Source: an uncultured Alistipes sp. (GTDB lineage Bacteria > Bacteroidota > Bacteroidia > Bacteroidales > Rikenellaceae). Taken from it: DNA of 35,735 nucleotides. Where the stretch lies: the NCBI GenBank assembly GCA_937899895.1, contig CALBQR010000045.1, forward strand, positions 1 to 35,735. Reading direction: 5' to 3'. The position numbers were made by a program, and so were the translations under genes. Shown in pieces: positions 29,878-35,735 of this stretch. The notes below the pieces were generated by a model, which saw only the letters and a list, made by a program, of their open reading frames with translations, had not been told where the DNA came from and did no database searches. How positions within the stretch are numbered: the first letter of the stretch is position 1; each line of letters begins with the position of its first letter.

Positions 29878-31155
29878 ATGAAATGCAGAATTTTATTCCT
29901 ATTATTAAGTTTATTTACACTTTGGTCGTGTAGCTCGCCAGAAACTTACTCCAAAACAAATGGAAATTCAGGTAATTATGACAAAATGTCGTATGAGAAA
30001 TTAGATGATATAGAGAAAAATACTCATACTAATTTTTGGCTTGATGGATTGACTTGTTTTGCCATTGCATCGTTTGTTATTTCGCTTGGAATAAGTTGGA
30101 AAACTTTTCGTAAACAGTCGGAGACAGAGGCGCATACAAGAAATGTAAGTAAGAGTGTACAAGATGGAAAGTTAAATGATATGCTTAGGCATTTGTATCG
30201 CAATTTGGTTTGCACTACATCAATGCTGCTTAAATATAGGCATGAGTCGAATCGAGATGGTGAATATTATAAGACATATCCATCTGAAGCAAATATGCTT
30301 AAACTACAAGTATTGCCAGATGATTTTATTTTTAATATTGATGTAGCTAATGATAAGGTTTTTCGTTTAATGCACGAGCAAAAACTTCTTTTGCGTAATT
30401 ACAATTTAGAGATAGAAGTCGCTAATAAACATTTTTCTCGGAAGGATATCACCGAAGAAAGTATTATTAACGATATAGATAATATATTATATAAACCATT
30501 ATTTCTTATTGATAAAATTTTTGACCTGCGTTTCGCCATGAAAGCTATGGATGGCAATAAGACTTATACAAAGGATAAATATCTTGTTGATGTTGTATGT
30601 ATTTTTGTGGAGGCGCATTTTAATAATTTGAAGTTTACCAATTTGAAGACAAACGAACAATGCGAGAGGTGTAAAGAAATCATCAAAGAAAACAAATTTG
30701 ATTGTTACATATCGTGTGGTGATAGGAACGGTATTGCTCGTGCTTGTGATGAGAAATTGTTTAAGCAACCCAAAGAGGAAATTAAGCAACCCAAAGAGAT
30801 AATTTCTTGGACAGAGGAACATAGTAAAGATAAAAAGGATATCAAATGCTATATAAATAAATCAGAGTTTGTAGAATATTTCAAAAAACAGATTGAAATA
30901 AATTATAAAGAAGAGTCACATCTTAAAGAAATACAGGAAAAAATACAAATTATTACTTCGAAAGATGTAAATGAGTTTTATGACAAATGTAAGATTAGAG
31001 AAGAGTTTAAAGATTGCTTAAAGGAATATTTCGATTTCTGGAATTCGAATGATAAATGTGAAGCAAAGGCATTTATATACAATATATTGAAAATAGATGC
31101 TATTTTAGAAATGCCTATTATTGGTATGATACAACACGAAGATAGAAGATCTTAA
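29878..31155 (+). CDS. Unknown membrane-anchored protein in AT-rich island
   Basis: About 425 residues; I do not recognise the family. Residues 1-17 are a hydrophobic segment ending LFTLWSCSS, a lipobox-like site with Cys18. A second hydrophobic helix covers about 53-74. Residues 75-425 are soluble, charged, Lys/Glu/Asn-rich and helical. They contain a cysteine cluster (CERCKEI, then FDCYISCGDRNGIARACDE) that could bind a metal. A six-residue unit KQPKEE/KQPKEI is duplicated. Base composition is far more AT-rich than its neighbours. The gene is alone, inserted between rnpB and the M13 peptidase, with its own -7 element and a terminator, so it looks acquired. A two-helix-plus-cytoplasmic-domain layout is seen in some abortive-infection proteins, but that link is speculation. 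Confidence 0.8.
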   Translation: MKCRILFLLLSLFTLWSCSSPETYSKTNGNSGNYDKMSYEKLDDIEKNTHTNFWLDGLTCFAIASFVISLGISWKTFRKQSETEAHTRNVSKSVQDGKLNDMLRHLYRNLVCTTSMLLKYRHESNRDGEYYKTYPSEANMLKLQVLPDDFIFNIDVANDKVFRLMHEQKLLLRNYNLEIEVANKHFSRKDITEESIINDIDNILYKPLFLIDKIFDLRFAMKAMDGNKTYTKDKYLVDVVCIFVEAHFNNLKFTNLKTNEQCERCKEIIKENKFDCYISCGDRNGIARACDEKLFKQPKEEIKQPKEIISWTEEHSKDKKDIKCYINKSEFVEYFKKQIEINYKEESHLKEIQEKIQIITSKDVNEFYDKCKIREEFKDCLKEYFDFWNSNDKCEAKAFIYNILKIDAILEMPIIGMIQHEDRRS

Positions 31156-31222
31156 TAACTTATAGAAATTAATTTATACAATATCTCTTTGCTATACTCT
31201 ACTTTTACGGATAGTGTAATGT

Positions 31223-31254
31223 AAAATAGGACCGCCATCAGCAGTCCTATTTTT
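31223..31254. terminator. Bidirectional terminator between the AT-rich gene and the M13 peptidase
   Basis: AAAATAGGAC (31223-31232) pairs perfectly with GTCCTATTTT (31244-31253), with T-rich sequence after it on the plus strand and a shorter one on the minus strand. It serves the two convergent genes. Confidence 0.8.
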
Positions 31255-31275
31255 ATAATATATATAAGGTATCCT

Positions 31276-33312
31276 TTACCAAATCACAACGCGCTCCTCG
31301 ACGGGCATAAACATTGCGCCGTCCTCGATCGAGAATGCCTTGTAGAAATCCTCGATGTTGCGCAGGGTAGCATTTACGCGGTTCTTGCCGAGCGAGTGAA
31401 CATCCAACTTGGTCAGACGAGCGATCTCCTCATCGCGAATGTTCTGTGCCCAGAGCGTCGCGTAAGCCAGATAGAAACGCTGCTCGGCGGTGTAACCGTC
31501 AATCGGAGCAGGTGCCTCCTTGCCTTCGAGCGAGTTGCGCAGTGCGGTCATAGCTACGCGCAGACCACCCTGATCGGCGATGTTCTCACCGAGCGACAGA
31601 CGACCATTTGCGAAAACGGCGGGCTGGTCGCCATTTGCGGGCAGGACCTCGATAGCGTCGAACTGTGCAACCAACTTATCGGCACGCTCGTTGAAAGCTG
31701 CTGCGTCGGCTGCGGTCCACCAATCGTTCAGGTTGCCGTCCTTGTCGAACTGACGACCCTGATCGTCGAAGCCGTGGGTCATCTCGTGGCCGATCACAAC
31801 GCCGATTGCACCATAGTTCACCGCGTCGTCAGCCTCCGAGTTGTAGAAGGGAGGCTGCAAAATTGCAGCGGGGAAGCAGATCTCGTTGGTGGTGGGGTTG
31901 TAGTAAGCATTGACCGTCTGGGGCGACATAAACCACTCGTCGCGATCAACGGGCTTGCCCAATTTCGCGTAGTTGTCGGCAGTGTACCAAGCATTTGCAC
32001 GCTTGATATTCTCCCAATACGACAGCGAGGGATCAATTTCGAGCGACGAGTAATCCTTCCACTTGTCGGGGTAACCGATCTTGACGGTGAACGATGCGAG
32101 CTTCTCCTGTGCGCGAGCCTTTGTCTCGTCGCTCATCCACTCCAAAGCCTCGATATGCTGACCCAGAGCCACCTGCAAGTTCTTCACCAGTTCGGTCATA
32201 CGCACCTTGTCCTCTTCGGGGAAATATTTAGCCACGTACATCTCACCTACGGCCTCACCCAGCACCGAGTTGGGCACACCCATAGCGCGCTTCCAACGGG
32301 GACGCATCTGCTGTGCGCCCGACATCTGGCGACCGAAGAAATCGAAGTGAGCACCATACAGCTCATCGCCAACATAGGGAGCCGCCGACATCAATGTATG
32401 TGCAGCCAGATAGTCCTTTACCACCTCGATCGGAGTCGATCGGAGCAGTTTATTCACAGCATCAAATACTTCGGGCTGACCCACGATCACCTGCTCAAAT
32501 GCGCCGATGCCTGCACCTGCGAAGTATGCCTCCCAATCAATCGCATCGTAACGCGAAACGAATGCCTCGCGCGTTGTGGGGTTGTAGTTGGCCTCGATGT
32601 CGCGCAGTTCAACCATCGAACGGAAATCCTTTGCCATCTTGCTCTCAAAGTCGAGAACGGCCGCTGCCTTCTCGGCTGCACCTTCGATCTCGGCCAACTC
32701 GAACGCCTTGGTCAGGAATGCAACATAACCCTCACGCTTTGAGGCGTTTTCCTCGTCGAGGTAATAGTCGCGGTTGCCCATACCGAGGCCCGACTGCTGT
32801 GCGTAGAGCGCATTCTCAGTGCTGTTCATCATATCGGCATCAACACCCAGACCGAACAGCGGATTTGAGCTGCTCTTGTGGATCTCAACCAATACGGGGA
32901 TCATCGACTGCAAATCCTCGATAGCGTAGATCTTCTCCAAATCGCTCTTTACGGGAGCCAGACCCTCCTCATTCAGGCGAACCGAGTCCATTCCGAGCTT
33001 GTAGAGATCCGAGATCTTCTGCTCAACCGAGCCCTTCTCGGCCTTCATCGAGGTCATCGACTGGAAGAGCTCGTTGATCTGCTTCTCGTTTGTCTCGCGC
33101 AACATATCGAACGAGCCGTAACGCGAAAATTCGGGCTTCAACGGGTGCTTCTGCTGCCAGCCGCGTGTAGCGTGCTCATAGAAGTCCTCGTTCAAAGCGA
33201 TTGTTTTGTCGAAATTGGTGGTATCGATTGCGGGAACGCTCTCGCGCTTCACGCCGCCACCTGCGCAACCTACCATTGCGGCTGCCGAAATAAGTATCAT
33301 CAATCGTTTCAT
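31276..33312 (-). CDS. M13-family zinc metallopeptidase lipoprotein (PepO/neprilysin-like)
   Basis: 678 residues. The N-terminus KRLMILISAAAMVGCAGG is a lipoprotein signal with Cys16 as the predicted lipidated residue. M13 signatures: NAYYNPTTNEICFPAAILQPPFY, VVIGHEMTHGFDDQGRQFD (the HExxH zinc site around residue 510), and LSLGENIADQGGL, which supplies the third ligand. The C-terminus ends MFMPVEERVVIW, close to the C-x-x-W end of the family. The N-terminal half is the helical cap that restricts access to peptides. It would degrade oligopeptides in the periplasm or at the surface, like DPP11 upstream in the window. No promoter is evident; the pgk terminator precedes it. Confidence 0.95.
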   Translation of the reverse strand: MKRLMILISAAAMVGCAGGGVKRESVPAIDTTNFDKTIALNEDFYEHATRGWQQKHPLKPEFSRYGSFDMLRETNEKQINELFQSMTSMKAEKGSVEQKISDLYKLGMDSVRLNEEGLAPVKSDLEKIYAIEDLQSMIPVLVEIHKSSSNPLFGLGVDADMMNSTENALYAQQSGLGMGNRDYYLDEENASKREGYVAFLTKAFELAEIEGAAEKAAAVLDFESKMAKDFRSMVELRDIEANYNPTTREAFVSRYDAIDWEAYFAGAGIGAFEQVIVGQPEVFDAVNKLLRSTPIEVVKDYLAAHTLMSAAPYVGDELYGAHFDFFGRQMSGAQQMRPRWKRAMGVPNSVLGEAVGEMYVAKYFPEEDKVRMTELVKNLQVALGQHIEALEWMSDETKARAQEKLASFTVKIGYPDKWKDYSSLEIDPSLSYWENIKRANAWYTADNYAKLGKPVDRDEWFMSPQTVNAYYNPTTNEICFPAAILQPPFYNSEADDAVNYGAIGVVIGHEMTHGFDDQGRQFDKDGNLNDWWTAADAAAFNERADKLVAQFDAIEVLPANGDQPAVFANGRLSLGENIADQGGLRVAMTALRNSLEGKEAPAPIDGYTAEQRFYLAYATLWAQNIRDEEIARLTKLDVHSLGKNRVNATLRNIEDFYKAFSIEDGAMFMPVEERVVIW

Positions 33313-33329
33313 AATTTGGTTTTTGGTCT

Positions 33330-33368
33330 AAAAAAGGGCGGACAGCTCTTCGACGAGCCGTCCAACCC
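33330..33368 (-). terminator. Terminator of pgk
   Basis: On the minus strand GGACGGCTC pairs with GAGCTGTCC (one mismatch), extended by GGG/CCC, followed by a T-run (complement of 33331-33335). Confidence 0.75.
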
Positions 33369-33395
33369 TGACAAGAAATATCTTAAATACTTGCT

Positions 33396-34646
33396 TTATT
33401 CCTTAACAGCAGCTACACCGGGAAGTACCTTACCCTCGATAGCCTCCAACAGAGCGCCACCGCCGGTCGAGATGTACGAAACCTGGTCAGCCATACCGAA
33501 CTTGTTGATGCAAGCAACCGAGTCGCCACCACCGATGAGCGAGAATGCGCCCTCTGCGGTTGCCTTTGCGATAGCCTCGGCGATAGCACGCGAGCCACCG
33601 GTGAAGTTATCGAACTCGAATACGCCAGCGGGGCCGTTCCACAGAATGGTCTTTGCGCCCTCGATAGCAGCTGCGAACTTCTCGCGAGTAGCCGGACCTG
33701 CGTCCATACCCTCGTATGCGTCGGGAATCTCGTTAGCGGGGCAGATGATGGTGTTGCAATCGTTCTTGAAGTCGTCGCCTGCAACGCAGTCAACACCCAG
33801 CACCAGATTTACACCCTTCGCCTTTGCCTTTGCCATAATCTCCAAAGCCAGATCGAGCTTATCGTCCTCGCAGATCGACTTACCGATCTTACCGCCCTGT
33901 GCTTTCGAGAAGGTGTAGGTCATACCACCGCAGAGGATCAGGTTATCAACCTTGTCCATCAGGTTCTCGATGATACCGATCTTGGTCGAAACCTTCGAGC
34001 CACCCATAATAGCGGTGAAGGGACGCTTGATGTTGCTCAAAATGTTATCAACAGCCTCTACCTCCTTCTCCATCAGGTAGCCGAGCATCTTGTTCTCCGA
34101 GGTGAAGTAGTCAGCGATAACAGCTGTCGAAGCGTGCTTGCGGTGAGCAGTACCGAAAGCGTCGTTGATATAGCAGTCAGCATACGAAGCCAAAGTCTTT
34201 GCAAACTCCTTCTGCGAAGCCTTCATAGCCTTCTTTGCCTCCTCGTAAGCGGGATCCTCCTTGTCGATACCGACGGGTTTGCCCTCCTCTTCGGGATAGA
34301 AACGGAGGTTTTCGAGCATCAGCACCTCGCCTGCCTTCAAAGCAGCAGCCTGCTCCGAAGCCTTTGCGCAATCCTCTGCGAACTGCACCTTCACGCCGAG
34401 TTTTTCGCTAACGGCATCAACGATCTGACTGAGCGAGAATTTAGCATTCACCTTGCCTTTGGGCTTGCCCATATGCGACATAATGATCAGGCTGCCGCCG
34501 TCAGCGAGCACCTTTTTGAGAGTGGGGAGTGCGCCGCGGATACGGGTATCATCGGTGATCTGGCCATTCTCGTTGAGGGGCACATTGAAATCCACGCGAA
34601 CGATCGCGCGCTTGCCTTTGAAATCGTAAGTTTCGATTTTTGCCAT
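33396..34646 (-). CDS. pgk: Phosphoglycerate kinase
   Basis: 416 residues. IVRVDFNVPLNENGQITDDTRI, IIMSHMGKPKG and VLMLENLRFYPEEEGKP are in the N-domain (3-phosphoglycerate site). Later come FTAIMGGSKVSTKIGIIENLMDK, LILCGGMTYTF, ILWNGPAGVFEFDNF and FSLIGGGDSVACINKFG, which are the ATP-binding domain signatures. It moves phosphate from 1,3-bisphosphoglycerate to ADP in glycolysis. The start at 34646 gives the canonical MAKIETYDFKGKRAIVR N-terminus; a longer frame (to 34769) lies upstream of the promoter. It is monocistronic. Confidence 0.97.
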   Translation of the reverse strand: MAKIETYDFKGKRAIVRVDFNVPLNENGQITDDTRIRGALPTLKKVLADGGSLIIMSHMGKPKGKVNAKFSLSQIVDAVSEKLGVKVQFAEDCAKASEQAAALKAGEVLMLENLRFYPEEEGKPVGIDKEDPAYEEAKKAMKASQKEFAKTLASYADCYINDAFGTAHRKHASTAVIADYFTSENKMLGYLMEKEVEAVDNILSNIKRPFTAIMGGSKVSTKIGIIENLMDKVDNLILCGGMTYTFSKAQGGKIGKSICEDDKLDLALEIMAKAKAKGVNLVLGVDCVAGDDFKNDCNTIICPANEIPDAYEGMDAGPATREKFAAAIEGAKTILWNGPAGVFEFDNFTGGSRAIAEAIAKATAEGAFSLIGGGDSVACINKFGMADQVSYISTGGGALLEAIEGKVLPGVAAVKE

Positions 34647-34724
34647 AGTTGTAAAATTTATTGAGTTATCAAATCTTCTTATCTCTCTGTTCGTGTTGCT
34701 CGAATGTGTTGCGCACATTCGGGA

Positions 34725-34732
34725 CAAAGTTA
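34725..34732 (-). promoter_or_regulatory. Promoter -7 element of pgk
   Basis: On the minus strand TAACTTTG, about 79 nt before the pgk start codon; no -33 box at ideal spacing. The 382-nt gap between pgk and kbl otherwise holds AATTCACAAT-type repeats (34763-34793) and AT-rich sequence. Confidence 0.5.
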
Positions 34733-34938
34733 CAAAATTTTTCCCATATACCGATATATATAAGTTCACAATTCACAATTAAAAATTCACAATCGGCTAA
34801 TTTGTTCCTGCGGATACCCTCGTCAGCGGTTCGGAGAAGTTGATCGAAGCGACCCAACCTTACAATTCATAACTTTGAACCAAATTACAATTTGTAACTT
34901 TTTTAGTGAAAAATGGCTCAAATTTTGAAAAAATCTTC

Positions 34939-34946
34939 TATCTTTG
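34939..34946 (+). promoter_or_regulatory. Promoter -7 element of kbl
   Basis: TATCTTTG, about 83 nt before the start codon; no -33 box at ideal spacing. Confidence 0.45.
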
Positions 34947-35028
34947 TTCTCGGAATGGGTGTAGAGGCTGTTTCCCGACCTTCGAGCCATTCGCAAAAGG
35001 GATTTGAAATTATAATTTTTATATCACT

Positions 35029-35735
35029 ATGTACGGTAAAATTAAAGAGCATCTTCAACAGACCCTCACCGAGATTCGTGAGGCCGGTCTTTACAAGTCG
35101 GAACGTATCATCACTTCGGCGCAGCGTGCCGAGATTACGGTTGCCGAGAAGCAGGTTTTGAACTTCTGCGCAAACAACTATTTGGGCCTGTCGGATAATC
35201 CGCGTCTGGTCGAGGCTGCCAAGAAGGCGATGGATTCGCACGGCTTCGGTATGTCATCGGTGCGCTTTATTTGCGGTACGCAGGATATTCACAAGCAGTT
35301 GGAGGCAGCTATCGCCGACTATTTCGGCACCGAGGATACAATTCTCTATGCTGCTTGTTTCGACGCCAATGGCGGTGTGTTCGAGCCGCTGCTGACCGAG
35401 GAGGATGCAATCATCTCTGATGCCCTGAACCACGCTTCGATTATCGACGGTGTTCGTCTGTGCAAGGCACAGCGTTATCGCTACGCCAATGCCGATATGG
35501 CCGAGTTGGAGGAGTGCTTGAAGAAGGCTCAGGAGCAACGTTTCCGTATCATTGTGACCGATGGCGTCTTCTCGATGGATGGTAATGCAGCACCATTGGA
35601 TAAGATTTGTGCTTTGGCTGAGAAGTATGATGCTCTGGTGATGGTCGATGAGTGTCACTCGGCTGGTGTTTTGGGTAAGACAGGTCGAGGTATCACCGAA
35701 CTCTATAACTTGCGTGGTGAGGTAGATATTCTCAC
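35029..35735 (+). CDS. kbl: Glycine C-acetyltransferase (2-amino-3-ketobutyrate CoA ligase), N-terminal part
   Basis: The first 235 residues are in the window; the frame is open to the edge. MYGKIKEHLQQTLTEIREAGLYKSER, LNFCANNYLGLSDNP, GFGMSSVRFICGTQDIH and ISDALNHASIIDGVRL identify a PLP-dependent alpha-oxoamine synthase of the KBL type. MVDECHSAGVLGKTGRGI completes the set. The PLP lysine lies beyond the window. With threonine dehydrogenase the enzyme degrades threonine to glycine and acetyl-CoA. No tdh is visible; it may follow outside the window. It has its own -7 element and is divergent from pgk. Confidence 0.95.
   Translation, partial: MYGKIKEHLQQTLTEIREAGLYKSERIITSAQRAEITVAEKQVLNFCANNYLGLSDNPRLVEAAKKAMDSHGFGMSSVRFICGTQDIHKQLEAAIADYFGTEDTILYAACFDANGGVFEPLLTEEDAIISDALNHASIIDGVRLCKAQRYRYANADMAELEECLKKAQEQRFRIIVTDGVFSMDGNAAPLDKICALAEKYDALVMVDECHSAGVLGKTGRGITELYNLRGEVDIL

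Noticed and set aside
31396..32742. A 448-residue plus-strand frame opposite the M13 peptidase
   Set aside because: Antisense shadow of a gene with clear HExxH and other M13 motifs.

Overview
The window reads as chromosome from a member of Bacteroidales, most likely an Alistipes-like Rikenellaceae. The evidence is the Bacteroidota promoter consensus (TTTG, about 20 nt, TAnnTTTG) in front of many genes, an S46 dipeptidyl-peptidase of the DPP11 type, an MqnA-type futalosine-pathway menaquinone gene, lpxB (Gram-negative lipid A), and GC-rich codon use. The genus is an inference.

Layout. 1-3.5 kb: the 3' end of a sensor histidine kinase, nhaA, and an AraC-family regulator with its own promoter. 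3.5-4.05 kb: a gene-free stretch with a candidate small RNA (about 3671-3775) and the terminator of the next operon. 4.05-13.45 kb, minus strand: a compact eleven-gene phage-derived operon. In transcription order it holds a tail-terminator-like protein, two tail/baseplate-like proteins, a small helical protein, a ClpP-type prohead protease, an HK97-like major capsid protein, a neck/tail-like protein, a portal, a DUF6712-like adaptor, a holin and a muramidase-like lysin. No terminase, integrase, tape measure, sheath or phage repressor is visible. All reading frames are open and the operon has a host-type promoter. 13.9-28.8 kb: housekeeping and metabolic genes (mqnA, corA, rlmD on the minus strand, a glyoxalase-II-like hydrolase, an FkbM methyltransferase, trmD, lpxB, an FAH-family hydrolase, maf, DPP11, an AspT/YidE-type transporter, prfC, a DUF3467 protein). 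29.0-35.7 kb: rpmH, rnpB (minus), a lone AT-rich gene of unknown function (29.9-31.2 kb), an M13 metallopeptidase lipoprotein (minus), pgk (minus) and the start of kbl.

Two things stand out. First, the capsid operon looks like a domesticated or gene-transfer-agent-like particle locus rather than a normal prophage: it can plausibly make a shell with a portal and lyse the cell, but it carries no DNA-packaging motor. Second, a family of dispersed intergenic elements sits between genes from 15.8 to 28.3 kb (six copies, in both orientations). Each has a long arm of about 13-15 bp that encloses an asymmetric G-run (or C-run) and an inner hairpin, next to a second short hairpin. The arms are kept paired although their sequence differs between copies, which points to selection on structure.
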